Below, piece by piece: positions 1-8,091 of a stretch of 64,000 nucleotides of DNA. Origin of the DNA: CAVQRB01 sp963715055 (GTDB taxonomy: Bacteria; Pseudomonadota; Alphaproteobacteria; Rhodobacterales; Rhodobacteraceae); assembly GCA_963715055.1 (NCBI GenBank), contig CAVQRB010000014.1, positions 1-64,000 of the forward strand. The letters run 5' to 3'. The notes beneath the pieces were generated by a model that saw only the letters and a list, made by a program, of their open reading frames with translations, had not been told where the DNA came from and made no database searches. A program made the position numbers and the translations under genes. How positions within the stretch are numbered: the stretch's first letter is position 1; each line of letters opens with the position of its first letter.

Positions 1-251
1 AGGCCCGCACCCGCCGCGAACCAGAAGAGCGCCGGCAATGGTGCCAGGCGGTCCGATCCTTCTGGCACGAGCACAAGTGCCACGGCGGCAAACAGCGCCC
101 CTGCCCCGAAGGCGATCACACCATGACGGGCCTCGTTTGCGACCCAATCGGGCAGGATATCGATCCGCCAAAGCGCAAGGGCGGCCCCGAGCGGGATGGA
201 AAGCCCCGCCAGTGCGGCAAGGGACATCGCCGCCCAGAAGGGCTCCGGCAA
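1..251 (-). CDS. ZIP-like metal transporter, N-terminal part (cut by window edge)
   Basis: The minus-strand frame is open to the window edge and encodes a hydrophobic N-terminus with two or three membrane segments. It contains the stretch GAGALFAAVALVLVPEG, which resembles the glycine/alanine-rich helix ending in a V-P-E motif of ZIP-family divalent metal permeases. Two starts are possible: TTG at 251, five bases after the sdhB stop, or ATG at 227; the TTG start gives a better-looking N-terminus (LPEPFWAAM...). It follows sdhB so closely that it is probably co-transcribed with the sdh operon. Family assignment is from appearance only and most of the protein lies outside the window, so substrate and function are inferred. 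Confidence 0.45.
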   Translation of the reverse strand, partial: MPEPFWAAMSLAALAGLSIPLGAALALWRIDILPDWVANEARHGVIAFGAGALFAAVALVLVPEGSDRLAPLPALFWFAAGAG

Positions 252-255
252 GCGC

Positions 256-1035
256 TCAGACCCGGCGTTCGACCATCATCTTCTTGATGTTGGCGATGGC
301 TTCGGCGGGATTCAGTCCCTTGGGGCAGGTCTTGGCGCAGTTCATGATCGTGTGGCAACGGTAGAGCTTGAACGGGTCTTCCAGATCATCCAGGCGCTCG
401 CCCGTGGCCTCATCGCGGCTGTCGATGATCCAGCGGTAGGCGTGCAGCAGCGCGGCGGGCCCGAGGTAGCGATCGCCGTTCCACCAGTAGGACGGGCACG
501 ACGTCGAACAGGAGGCGCACATCACGCATTCATACAGCCCATCGAGTTTCTTGCGGTCCTCGATGGATTGCCGCCACTCCTTGGCGGGGCGGTTGGTCTT
601 GGTTTCAAGCCAGGGCATGATTGAGGCGTGCTGCGCGTAGAAATGGGTCAGATCCGGGATCAGGTCCTTGACCACGGGCATATGCGGCAACGGGTAGATC
701 TTCACGTCGCCTTTCACCTCATCCATGCCGTAGATGCAGGCGAGCGTGTTGATCCCGTCGATGTTCATCGCACAGGATCCGCAGATGCCCTCGCGGCAGG
801 AGCGGCGGAAGGTCAGCGTCGGGTCGATCTCGTTCTTGATCTTGATCAGCGCATCCAGAATCATCGGGCCGCAGCTGTCGAGATCGACGAAATAGGTATC
901 GACACGCGGGTTCTTCCCGTCATCGGGGTTCCAGCGGTAGATCTGGAACTTGCGCAGGTTGGTCGCCCCCTCGGGCTTCGGCCAGGTCTTGCCGGCGGTC
1001 ATGCGCGAATTCTTGGGAAGTGTCAGTTGAACCAT
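256..1035 (-). CDS. sdhB: succinate dehydrogenase iron-sulfur subunit
   Basis: Iron-sulfur subunit of complex II; it passes electrons from FAD in SdhA to ubiquinone at the SdhCD membrane anchor. The 259-residue length is normal. All three cluster motifs are visible: [2Fe-2S] cysteines C80, C85, C88 and C100; the [4Fe-4S] group C170/C173/C176/C180 (CVMCASCSTSC); and the third cluster with C227, C233 and C237 (CHTIMNCAKTC). It is the last sdh subunit gene in the minus-strand order sdhC-sdhD-sdhA-x-x-sdhB. It is separated from sdhA by two small secreted-protein genes, an arrangement that is not needed for the enzyme. Confidence 0.97.
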   Translation of the reverse strand: MVQLTLPKNSRMTAGKTWPKPEGATNLRKFQIYRWNPDDGKNPRVDTYFVDLDSCGPMILDALIKIKNEIDPTLTFRRSCREGICGSCAMNIDGINTLACIYGMDEVKGDVKIYPLPHMPVVKDLIPDLTHFYAQHASIMPWLETKTNRPAKEWRQSIEDRKKLDGLYECVMCASCSTSCPSYWWNGDRYLGPAALLHAYRWIIDSRDEATGERLDDLEDPFKLYRCHTIMNCAKTCPKGLNPAEAIANIKKMMVERRV

Positions 1036-1053
1036 CTCGGTCTCCTGTCGGAT

Positions 1054-1389
1054 CTAAAACGTTGTCGCCGCAGCCGGAGCGCGGGCGGACAGACATTGTT
1101 GGGTTTGCGGCCGCGCAAGCACGCCGCGAATGATTTCGGCGGTCTGATCATCGACGCCGACAACGGCATCCTGCGTCAGTTCATTGATCTCGGCAGGCAG
1201 GGCGTTTTCGACCACGCAATCGGTGAAGGGCACGACCAGTTCCTTGGGCACCTGCGGAAAGCGGGTCAGCATCGCTTCGTTCACCGCGGTTTTCGACGTG
1301 TTGCGCGCCGCCTGATCGGACGCCTGCATCACATCGGCGCAAGCACCCAGCAGCAGGATCGGGGCAGAAAGAAGGAGCAGTCTGGTCAT
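1054..1389 (-). CDS. small lipoprotein of unknown function, between sdhA and sdhB
   Basis: About 111 residues starting MTRLLLLSAP with a lipobox LLGAC, so it is probably a lipid-modified envelope protein. The frame is open 30 bases further upstream, but the ATG at 1389 places the signal peptide directly at the N-terminus and was chosen for that reason. The mature part has two further cysteines (FTDCVVEN near the middle and QQCLSA near the end), which could form a disulfide. It sits 18 bp upstream of sdhB in the same operon. I do not recognise a family. A role in complex II biogenesis is only a guess from position. Confidence 0.75.
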   Translation of the reverse strand: MTRLLLLSAPILLLGACADVMQASDQAARNTSKTAVNEAMLTRFPQVPKELVVPFTDCVVENALPAEINELTQDAVVGVDDQTAEIIRGVLARPQTQQCLSARAPAAATTF

Positions 1390-1473
1390 GTTGTTCACCA
1401 AGTTATTTCGGGTCGGCAAGGGAGAGGAGATCGCATCGCCCGCCTCCCGCAGCAGTACCGGCCCGTATCCGTT

Positions 1474-1911
1474 TCATCCAAGGTCGAAGCAGTAGAGCGA
1501 GCCCCGGTAGAGCCCGTAGAAGTCCTTCGGGCAAAGCGGGCTGCGGATGACCGGGTTGGCGTTCACGACGTATCCGCCGCGGTAGGATCTGCCGCTCTGT
1601 CCGCGCTGGGACCGGTGGGATTTGCTCGCGGCGCTGGCCGAGGTGGCCGCACCGCTCAGCGTGCGTGTGGCACAGGCATTGATGGCCGCTGCATCTTCCG
1701 CCGTCACTTCGTCGAATGGCAGGATGGTGACGACGGGTTCGGCGCCAAGGGTCGTGGCAAGGCTCGCCTCCCCACCAATCCCGGCCTCAGACTTGCAGGC
1801 GAAGATCGCCCGTGTCTGGGCGTCGACGCTCGCGGCTGACGCGCCTTGCGCCGCGATGAGGCCAAGCCCTGCTGCGACAGCGAAAACGCGCGCTCTGGAT
1901 AATACCGTCAT
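1474..1911 (-). CDS. secreted protein of unknown function, downstream of sdhA
   Basis: A 145-residue protein with a clear Sec signal peptide (cleavage likely after GASA, about residue 26). The mature part holds C39, then CATRTL, a Ser/Ala/Arg-rich low-complexity stretch, and a C-terminal segment with cysteines in SPLCPKDF and LYCFDLG. Its ATG overlaps the sdhA stop in a TGATG arrangement, so translation is probably coupled to sdhA. I do not recognise the family. The coupling makes it a true member of the sdh operon and not a spurious frame. Four or more cysteines suggest a disulfide-bonded periplasmic domain. Confidence 0.75.
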   Translation of the reverse strand: MTVLSRARVFAVAAGLGLIAAQGASAASVDAQTRAIFACKSEAGIGGEASLATTLGAEPVVTILPFDEVTAEDAAAINACATRTLSGAATSASAASKSHRSQRGQSGRSYRGGYVVNANPVIRSPLCPKDFYGLYRGSLYCFDLG

Positions 1912-3716
1912 CAGAATGTCCTTTTCTTGGGTGCAATCTTCTTGGGGTCGATCCCGCCGTCGTTGTGGCTGGTCAGCGGTTGTTCGTGAACGCCGCGGTA
2001 GCCCAGCGACGCCTTGTTGCCCTTGAACCAGATCAGCGAATGCTTGCGCCAGTTCACGTCGTCGCGCTCGGGGAAATCCTCATGGGCATGCGCGCCCCGG
2101 CTTTCCTTGCGTGCCTCGGCGGCAGTGATCGTGGCCACCGCGTTGGGAATGAGGTTGGCCAGTTCCAGCGTCTCCATCAGGTCGGAGTTCCACACGAGAC
2201 TGCGGTCGGTGACGCCGATGTCGGACCATTTGCCCGCCACCTCGTCCATCGCCTTCTTGCCCTCAGCGAGCGTCTCGTTGGCGCGGAAGACGGCGGCATC
2301 CTTCTGCATGGTCTGCTGCATCTCAAGCCGCAGCGCCGCCGTGGGGGTGTGGCCCTTGGCGTAGCGGGTGTTGTCGAAGCGGTCGAGGGCGGCCTGCACG
2401 GACGCTGCGTTCGGCGTGGGCACGGCCGAGGCCGGATCGACGATCTTGCCCGCGCGGATCGCTGCCGCCCGGCCGAAGACCACAAGATCGATAAGCGAGT
2501 TCGACCCCAGCCGGTTGGCTCCGTGCACGGAGGCGCAGCCCGCCTCGCCCACCGCCATCAGGCCCGGGCTCACCCGGTCCGGATCATCCTTGGTCGGTGC
2601 CAGCACCTCGCCCCAGTAGTTCGTGGGGATGCCGCCCATGTTGTAATGCACCGTCGGCAGCACCGGGATCGGCTCCTTGTTGAGGTTCACGCCCGCGAAG
2701 ATGCGGGCGCTTTCCGAAATCCCCGGCAGGCGCAGCTTCAGGGTCTCGGGCGGCAGGTGGTTTAAGTTCAGGTGGATGTGATCGCCGTTCTTGCCGACGC
2801 CCCGGCCCTCGCGGATCTCCATGGTCATGCAGCGACTGACATAATCGCGAGGGGCGAGATCCTTGTACTGCGGCGCGTAACGTTCCATGAAGCGCTCGCC
2901 TTCGGAGTTGGTCAGATACCCGCCTTCGCCGCGCGCGCCTTCGGTGATCAGACACCCGGCACCATAGATACCGGTGGGGTGGAACTGCACGAATTCCATG
3001 TCCTGCAGGGGCAGTCCTGCCCGCGCCGTCATGCCACCGCCATCGCCAGTGCAGGTATGGGCGGAGGTCGCGGAGAAATAGGCGCGCCCATAACCGCCGG
3101 TTGCCAGCACCACCATCTTCGAGGCGAAGAGGTGCAGCGTGCCGTCGTCGAGCTTCCAGCAGAGGACGCCCTGGCAGACGCCGTCTTCCGACATGATCAG
3201 GTCGATGGCGAAATACTCGATGTAGAATTCCGCGTTGTTCTTCAGGCTCTGACCGTAGAGCGTGTGCAGGATGGCGTGGCCCGTCCGGTCGGCGGCGGCA
3301 CAGGTGCGCTGCACCGCAGGACCTTCGCCGAATTCGGTGGTATGCCCGCCGAAGGGGCGCTGATAGATCTTGCCGTCCTCGGTGCGCGAAAACGGCACGC
3401 CGTAATGCTCCAATTCATAGACCGCCTTGGGCGCTTCCCGGGCGAGGTATTCCATCGCATCCGTATCGCCGAGCCAGTCCGAGCCCTTGACGGTGTCATA
3501 CATGTGCCACTGCCAGTTGTCGGGACCCATGTTGCTCAAGCTTGCGGCGATGCCACCCTGTGCCGCGACGGTATGGGACCGTGTCGGGAAAACCTTGGTC
3601 ACGCAGGCCGTGCGCAGCCCCTGCTCCGCCATGCCGAGCGTCGCCCGCAGCCCGGCACCGCCCGCGCCCACCACAACCACGTCGTATTCATGTGTTTCGT
3701 ATTCGTAAGCAGCCAT
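1911..3716 (-). CDS. sdhA: succinate dehydrogenase flavoprotein subunit
   Basis: Catalytic subunit of complex II, oxidising succinate to fumarate. At 601 residues it is full length. The N-terminus has the dinucleotide-binding GAGGAG at 17-22 and the histidine that carries covalent FAD, H48 in RSHTVAAQGG. QFHPTG and the C-terminal half with SLIDLVVFGRAAA and the arginine/glutamate-rich active-site segments are present. It lies downstream of sdhC and sdhD on the minus strand, with a 52-bp gap to sdhD, and overlaps the start of the next small gene by one base. Confidence 0.98.
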   Translation of the reverse strand: MAAYEYETHEYDVVVVGAGGAGLRATLGMAEQGLRTACVTKVFPTRSHTVAAQGGIAASLSNMGPDNWQWHMYDTVKGSDWLGDTDAMEYLAREAPKAVYELEHYGVPFSRTEDGKIYQRPFGGHTTEFGEGPAVQRTCAAADRTGHAILHTLYGQSLKNNAEFYIEYFAIDLIMSEDGVCQGVLCWKLDDGTLHLFASKMVVLATGGYGRAYFSATSAHTCTGDGGGMTARAGLPLQDMEFVQFHPTGIYGAGCLITEGARGEGGYLTNSEGERFMERYAPQYKDLAPRDYVSRCMTMEIREGRGVGKNGDHIHLNLNHLPPETLKLRLPGISESARIFAGVNLNKEPIPVLPTVHYNMGGIPTNYWGEVLAPTKDDPDRVSPGLMAVGEAGCASVHGANRLGSNSLIDLVVFGRAAAIRAGKIVDPASAVPTPNAASVQAALDRFDNTRYAKGHTPTAALRLEMQQTMQKDAAVFRANETLAEGKKAMDEVAGKWSDIGVTDRSLVWNSDLMETLELANLIPNAVATITAAEARKESRGAHAHEDFPERDDVNWRKHSLIWFKGNKASLGYRGVHEQPLTSHNDGGIDPKKIAPKKRTF

Positions 3717-3768
3717 GGATCAGTCTCCCGGATGTGTAGCGTCGCGCATTGGGCGCGCGAAAAAGAGG

Positions 3769-4140
3769 TCAGAGCGCGAGGCGCACGATTGCATATAGGC
3801 CGACGGCGGCGGCAGCATAGGACAGGCAGGTCATCGCGACGATGGCAACTTTCTGCGCCAGCCCGTGCACGTAGTCCTCGATCAGCACCTGCACGCCGCC
3901 CGCGAAATGCTTGAAGCCCACAAGGATCGTGAGCCCCGCGACCACGGAAGGAAAAGGCCTGCTGAAATAGGCCACGACCTCTTCATGCGGCGCACCCAGC
4001 ATCGGACCGAAGGTGAAGATGAAAAGCGGCACGAGGATCAGCAGCGCACCCGAAGAGAGGGTCATCGACCAGTGATGCTCGGTTCCGGTTTTGGCCGAAC
4101 CCATACCCACGGCGCGCTTGCGGTCTGTCAGATAGCTCAT
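3769..4140 (-). CDS. sdhD: succinate dehydrogenase membrane anchor subunit
   Basis: A 123-residue membrane protein with three predicted helices (about residues 30-47, 64-86 and 97-121). The segment GFKHFAGGVQVLIEDY contains H78, in the place expected for the haem b or quinone-site histidine of SdhD proteins. It lies 10 bp downstream of sdhC and upstream of sdhA. Together with SdhC it anchors SdhAB and reduces ubiquinone. The RAVGMGSAKTGTEHHW N-terminus is typical of alphaproteobacterial SdhD. Confidence 0.92.
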   Translation of the reverse strand: MSYLTDRKRAVGMGSAKTGTEHHWSMTLSSGALLILVPLFIFTFGPMLGAPHEEVVAYFSRPFPSVVAGLTILVGFKHFAGGVQVLIEDYVHGLAQKVAIVAMTCLSYAAAAVGLYAIVRLAL

Positions 4141-4150
4141 CGGGGGTCTC

Positions 4151-4537
4151 CTATTGCACGGCCAGAATGGTCAACACGGTCAACACCACCGATCCGCCGA
4201 TCACAGCGTAACCCATCTTGTAGGCCGTCTCGAGATCGAGCCCGACCCCCTGGTCCCAGATCAGATGCCGCAACCCGGCCAGCGAATGGTACCACAGCCC
4301 CCAGAGCGACAGCGTCATCACCAGATCGCCGAACCAGCTTGTCAGCACACCGTCCGCCACCGCGAAGTACTCGGGCGAGGTCGCGGCCGCCAGAAACCAC
4401 CAGACCACCAGCAAGGCGGAGATCAGGAGCGCATTTCCGGTGATCCGCGTCAGGATCGAGGTCATCGAGGTCAGTTGCGGGCGATAGATCGTCAGATGCG
4501 GTGACAGGGGCCTCGCGCCCCGATTCACATCGGCCAT
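4151..4537 (-). CDS. sdhC: succinate dehydrogenase cytochrome b556 subunit
   Basis: A 128-residue first gene of the sdh operon. The SPHLTIYRPQLTSMTSILTR segment is the family signature for the quinone-binding N-terminus. H84 and H91 in HSLAGLRHLIWD match the haem-ligand region. Three membrane helices are visible. An AAGGA-type ribosome binding site lies about 7 bases before the ATG at 4537, inside a short stem-loop described separately. The operon promoter region with a tandem GTGATCAC palindrome lies 125-155 bp upstream. Confidence 0.95.
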   Translation of the reverse strand: MADVNRGARPLSPHLTIYRPQLTSMTSILTRITGNALLISALLVVWWFLAAATSPEYFAVADGVLTSWFGDLVMTLSLWGLWYHSLAGLRHLIWDQGVGLDLETAYKMGYAVIGGSVVLTVLTILAVQ

Positions 4538-4563
4538 GTCAGATTCCTTTTATTCCCTGACAT
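4536..4563 (-). promoter_or_regulatory. stem-loop enclosing the sdhC ribosome binding site
   Basis: On the minus strand the leader reads ATGTCAG, 14 bases, CTGACAT, G. This is a perfect 7-bp inverted repeat whose right arm runs into the first two bases of the sdhC start codon. The Shine-Dalgarno-like AAAAGGAAT is in the loop, and an identical TAAAAGGAAT lies 19 bp further upstream (4562-4571). Folding could modulate initiation on sdhC; this is inferred from the sequence only. Confidence 0.4.
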
Positions 4564-4661
4564 TCCTTTTACCGCTTATTACAGCCTTGTCACCTGTCAG
4601 CCGACCCGCAAGGCGCGGTTATTTGGCGCATTAAGGGCAAAATTGAGGTTTTTTTCTGCTT

Positions 4662-4692
4662 TGTGATCACGCTCAATTATCGTGTGATCACA
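4662..4692. promoter_or_regulatory. tandem GTGATCAC operators upstream of sdhC
   Basis: Two perfect 8-bp palindromes GTGATCAC occupy 4663-4670 and 4684-4691, extended to TGTGATCAC and TGTGATCACA. Their centres are exactly 21 bp apart, two helical turns, as expected for two dimers binding the same face. They lie directly between the end of the DUF1194 gene and the sdhC leader. The same pair with the same spacing lies upstream of sucC. A TTTTGCCCTTAA block follows 30 bases towards sdhC and also has a counterpart upstream of sucC. Confidence 0.75.
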
Positions 4693-5355
4693 TTATTCGA
4701 GGTGGCTCAACTGACGCGTCGTTTCGCGTTGCAGTTTGCGGCGGATCGTTTCGGGGTAGTCTTCGAAACCATGGGCGGTCATCACGAAAGCGCCCTCCCC
4801 CAGGATCAGGTTCTCGAAGAACCAGCCGGTCAGATCGGTGCCATCGGTCTCGATCGCCAGCGCATTGACCGTAACGCCCATGGCCTTCAGCGCCGCGTGC
4901 CGCGTGGCGGGCATCGGCCCTTCGTTCGACACACCGTCGCCCGAAACGTCGATGACCTTGCGCCGGCACTGCGGCACCTCGGCCAGCGCCACCTCTGCGG
5001 AACGCAGCGCCTCGCCGATGGCGGTGGAGTAATTGCGCCAGACCCGTTCGTCCGCAGCGATCGCATCGGCCAGCGCCAGCACGTCCGACGCCCGGACCAT
5101 CTGACGCCAGTCCACCGTGCGCTTCTGACGGGAGGTGCCCGTCCACTGGATCAGGCTGACCATGGCCTGCTGGTCGACCAGCGCATCGACCACGATCCCG
5201 TCGCGCAAGGCTTCCGCCAACCCGTCCATCTGCACTCTGTATTCGCGCGCATCGACCGACCCCGATACATCGACCGCCAGCACCAGCGCCAGATCGCAAG
5301 CCTGCACCGGCAGCGACATGAGGGAGAGACCAAAGGCAACGGCACGCGGGTTCAT
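4693..5355 (-). CDS. DUF1194 von Willebrand factor A-like secreted protein
   Basis: A 220-residue protein with a signal peptide (cleavage near PVQAC, possibly leaving C20 at the mature N-terminus) followed by a vWA-like fold. LAVDVSGSVD contains the metal-site motif D29-x-S31-x-S33, and VIDVSGDGVSNEG supplies the second conserved loop. This pattern is characteristic of the DUF1194 family, which is common in alphaproteobacteria and of unknown function. The gene ends at the edge of the tandem operators in front of sdhC, on the same strand, so its own terminator, if any, must overlap the sdh regulatory region. Confidence 0.88.
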   Translation of the reverse strand: MNPRAVAFGLSLMSLPVQACDLALVLAVDVSGSVDAREYRVQMDGLAEALRDGIVVDALVDQQAMVSLIQWTGTSRQKRTVDWRQMVRASDVLALADAIAADERVWRNYSTAIGEALRSAEVALAEVPQCRRKVIDVSGDGVSNEGPMPATRHAALKAMGVTVNALAIETDGTDLTGWFFENLILGEGAFVMTAHGFEDYPETIRRKLQRETTRQLSHLE

Positions 5356-5418
5356 GCCCGCGAGCTTACCCGAAGCCGCCCTGTTCGCACGTCAAAACCG
5401 TGTCAGTGTCGACGCGCC

Positions 5419-6453
5419 TCAGATCGGCATGAGGGCCCAGTAATCGAGGTCGAGCAGCACCTCGGGCAGGTATTTCCCGCTCTCGTCGCGCAGGGCAAAA
5501 GGAGCGCCGCCTTTGGTCGCGACCAGCCGCAGCCGGATCGCACCCACGCCCGGCGCCGCGGTTTCCGCCTTGTCGAGCACTTCCGACCAGGCCCGCACGG
5601 TATCGCCCGCGAGGCACGGGTTCGCATGGGCGCCCGCATTGAGCCCGACCACGATCTGCGCATTTGCAAGCCCATTGAAGGACAGCGCCCTTGCAAGCGA
5701 AATCACATGCCCGCCGTAGATCAGACGCGACCCATCGGGCCGGGCGGAGGTGTCGAAATGCACCTTCGACGTGTTCTGCCAGAGCCGCGTGGCCAGCATG
5801 TGCTCGGCCTCTTCGACGGTCACCCCGTCCACATGGTCGATGGTTTCGCCGATCTCGTAATCGCCCCAACGGTGCGGCTCGCCCGCCAGCGTGAAATCGT
5901 AGTTGGTGAAATCGAGCCCCTTCGGAATCACCAGATCTTTTGTTGGCACCACCTGTGCAAGCTCCGGCACCACCGTCGCGGCTACTTCGGCGTCCGCGTC
6001 GCGTTTGCGCACCATCACCCAGCGCACATATTCCAGCACCACCTCGTCATGCTGGTTCAGACCCCTGGTGCGGACCCAGACGACCCCGGTCTTGCCGTTG
6101 GAGTTCTGCTTCGTTCCGATCACTTCCGAGACCGAACGCAGCGTGTCCCCGGGCCAGACCGGCGTGATCCAGCGCCCTTCGGCATAGCCGAGGTTCGCGA
6201 CCGCATTGAGCGAGACATCCGGCACCGTCTTGCCGAAGACCACATGGAAGGCCACCATGTCATCGAGCGGCGAGAACGGCAGCCCGCAGGTTTGCGCGAA
6301 CTGGTCCGAGGAGTAGAGCGCATGCCGCGCCGGGTAGAGCATGTGATAAAGCGCGCGCTCGCCCATCTTCACCGTGCGCGGCACCGCATGGTGGATGACC
6401 TGCCCCGTCGCGTAATCCTCGAAGAAGCGCCCCGGATTGGTCTTTGCCGCCAT
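5419..6453 (-). CDS. mch: mesaconyl-CoA hydratase (MaoC-like, ethylmalonyl-CoA pathway)
   Basis: A 344-residue double hot-dog hydratase interconverting mesaconyl-C1-CoA and beta-methylmalyl-CoA in the ethylmalonyl-CoA pathway of acetate assimilation. The N-terminal GRFFEDYATGQVIHHAVPRT and the following MVAFHVVFGKTVPDVSLNA and RLIYGGHVISLARALSFNGL are typical of this family, longer than a single MaoC unit. The ATG at 6453 was chosen because it overlaps the stop of the preceding DUF1737 gene (TGATG); a GTG at 6456 is also in frame. A malyl-CoA thioesterase homologue lies two genes upstream of that, supporting the pathway assignment. Confidence 0.9.
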   Translation of the reverse strand: MAAKTNPGRFFEDYATGQVIHHAVPRTVKMGERALYHMLYPARHALYSSDQFAQTCGLPFSPLDDMVAFHVVFGKTVPDVSLNAVANLGYAEGRWITPVWPGDTLRSVSEVIGTKQNSNGKTGVVWVRTRGLNQHDEVVLEYVRWVMVRKRDADAEVAATVVPELAQVVPTKDLVIPKGLDFTNYDFTLAGEPHRWGDYEIGETIDHVDGVTVEEAEHMLATRLWQNTSKVHFDTSARPDGSRLIYGGHVISLARALSFNGLANAQIVVGLNAGAHANPCLAGDTVRAWSEVLDKAETAAPGVGAIRLRLVATKGGAPFALRDESGKYLPEVLLDLDYWALMPI

Positions 6454-6656
6454 CACTGCTCTCCGAGCTTCATGTCAGGGCTGTAGGGCGCATCGATGTC
6501 CTTCACCACCGCCTGCCCGCAACGCATGACGCCATTGGCGTGGTCGAAGGCCTGCGTCGGCGAGCCGTAGAGCTCCCACCCCTTGCTGAGCGCAAGCGAG
6601 ACCTTGTGGCAGAAGGCGGAAGTGTCCTCTTCGGACAGGAATCGGTAGATTTTCAC
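6453..6656 (-). CDS. DUF1737 domain protein
   Basis: A 67-residue protein beginning MKIYRFLSEEDTSAFCHKVS and containing KGWELYGSPTQAF, the usual pattern of the short DUF1737 family (unknown function). It is translationally coupled to the mesaconyl-CoA hydratase gene by a one-base stop/start overlap and lies 15 bp downstream of the NnrU-like gene, so it belongs to the same transcription unit. No catalytic motif is evident. Confidence 0.85.
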   Translation of the reverse strand: MKIYRFLSEEDTSAFCHKVSLALSKGWELYGSPTQAFDHANGVMRCGQAVVKDIDAPYSPDMKLGEQ

Positions 6657-6671
6657 CGGAGGCTCCGTGGT

Positions 6672-7229
6672 TCAGGAAGGAAACGGCCAGACGCCGAGCC
6701 AGATGTGTACGCCTGCGATGACCCCGTAGAGCACCAGCGTGATCACCGCGAGCCGCACCTTGGTGGCCATGCCTGCCTTGGCGGGCGGCGTCCACTCGGG
6801 TTCCGCTCGGTTGATCAGGATCACCTCGCCCACCGCCCAGGCCAAGAGGCCGCCAAAGAGCAGGATGGAGGCGAGATCACCATTGACCAGCAGATGCGCC
6901 ACTGCCCATATCTTGAAGCCCGTAAGTTGCGGATGGCGGATCCTGTCGGCGGGCCAGGCCTTTGCCCCCTTGGCCGCGCTCGACCCGTAGACCCAGAGCG
7001 CAAAGAGCATCAGCGTGTTGTTGACGTGCATCAGGAAGGTGGGCGGGGTCCAGACCGGGATGAAATCCGCCGCCCGGTATCCGAGCACCATCAGCACCAC
7101 GGAGGCGAGCAGCGCCACGGCGACAACGCCCTTGCCGGCATTGCCCATGGCGGCGCGTTGCGCGGGCATCAGGCGCTTGAAGTAGTGGGCGGCGGTCCAC
7201 AAAAAGAGGCCGGCGATCAGAAGGGTCAT
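6672..7229 (-). CDS. NnrU family membrane protein
   Basis: A 185-residue integral membrane protein with about five helices. HYFKRLMPAQR near the N-terminus and the central RHPQLTGFKIWAVAHLLVNGDLAS are hallmarks of the NnrU family, named for a nitric oxide-responsive gene in denitrifying rhodobacteria and related to MAPEG/isoprenylcysteine-methyltransferase-like membrane proteins. The context here is carbon metabolism and not denitrification, so the name should not be read as a function. Four bases separate it from the upstream malyl-CoA thioesterase gene. Confidence 0.88.
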   Translation of the reverse strand: MTLLIAGLFLWTAAHYFKRLMPAQRAAMGNAGKGVVAVALLASVVLMVLGYRAADFIPVWTPPTFLMHVNNTLMLFALWVYGSSAAKGAKAWPADRIRHPQLTGFKIWAVAHLLVNGDLASILLFGGLLAWAVGEVILINRAEPEWTPPAKAGMATKVRLAVITLVLYGVIAGVHIWLGVWPFPS

Positions 7230-7233
7230 GGGG

Positions 7234-8091
7234 TCACTCCGCGTGAAGGGCTGCTATCGCTTCCCTCTTTGCCAGTGTTTCGCGGGCCGTTGCAACATGA
7301 AGGTTCTCCACGATCTTTCCGTCGACGACCGCCACTGCCTTGCCTTGGGCGAGGGCGGCATCGAAGGCCGCGATCTGGCGCGCCGCAAGCTCGAGTTCGG
7401 CTTGCGTCGGCGAAAACGCGGCATTCGCCACGGCCACTTGTCCCGGGTGGATCAGCGTCTTGCCGTCAAATCCCATGTCCCGTCCTTGCGCACATTCCGC
7501 GGCAAGCCCCACCTCGTCCTTGAAGGCGTTGTAGACCCCGTCGACGATGGCCACCCCATGCGCCTTCGCCGCCAGAACGCAAAGACCGAGGCCGGTCATC
7601 AGGGGCAGACGATCTGCGCGGAACCGCGCGCCCATGTCCTTGGCCAGATCATTCGTGCCCATCACCATACCCTCGCAGCGTGGATGCGCCGCAATGGCCG
7701 CCGCGTTCAACATGCCAAGCGGCGTCTCCATCATCGCCCAGAGCGGGACGTTGCCGGTCAGCGCGCCAAGCGCGTCGATATCCGACGGCCCATCGACTTT
7801 CGGTTGCAGGATCGCGTCCGCGCCCATCTTCACGGCAGCCGCCGCATCCTCGGCCCCCCATTCCGTGGACAAGGCGTTAACCCGCACGATCTTGAGCCGC
7901 GCGCCATAGCCGCCTGCCCCAAGCGCCGCGGCCAGCGTGGCGCGGGCAGAGGCCTTTTCCTCGGGTGCCACGGCATCCTCGAGATCGAAAATGATTGCAT
8001 CCACAGGGAGTTGGCGGGCTTTTTCCAGCGCACGCGCGTTCGAGCCCGGGATATAGAGGACAGAGCGCAGGGGGCGCGATGTGGCGGGCAT
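7234..8091 (-). CDS. mcl2: HpcH/HpaI lyase family, probable (3S)-malyl-CoA thioesterase
   Basis: A 285-residue TIM-barrel CitE-like protein. It contains SVLYIPGSNARALEKA, DAIIFDLEDAVAPEEK (metal and CoA region), WAMMETPLGMLNA and DMGFDGKTLIHPGQV. Among rhodobacterial paralogues this pattern fits the thioesterase Mcl2, which hydrolyses (3S)-malyl-CoA to malate, better than the bifunctional lyase Mcl1, which starts differently and is longer. The start at 8091 gives MPATSRPLRSVLYI and the expected length; the frame extends 81 bases further without family similarity. It heads a unit with NnrU, DUF1737 and mesaconyl-CoA hydratase. Lyase activity cannot be excluded from sequence alone. Confidence 0.82.
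   Translation of the reverse strand: MPATSRPLRSVLYIPGSNARALEKARQLPVDAIIFDLEDAVAPEEKASARATLAAALGAGGYGARLKIVRVNALSTEWGAEDAAAAVKMGADAILQPKVDGPSDIDALGALTGNVPLWAMMETPLGMLNAAAIAAHPRCEGMVMGTNDLAKDMGARFRADRLPLMTGLGLCVLAAKAHGVAIVDGVYNAFKDEVGLAAECAQGRDMGFDGKTLIHPGQVAVANAAFSPTQAELELAARQIAAFDAALAQGKAVAVVDGKIVENLHVATARETLAKREAIAALHAE

Noticed and set aside
6739..6746. Single GTGATCAC inside the NnrU gene (others at 14634-14641 in sucD and 46396-46403 in the hydrolase)
   Set aside because: Isolated 8-mers in coding sequence without a partner at 21 bp; consistent with chance in a 64-kb window. Only the two paired copies in the intergenic regions were taken as operators.
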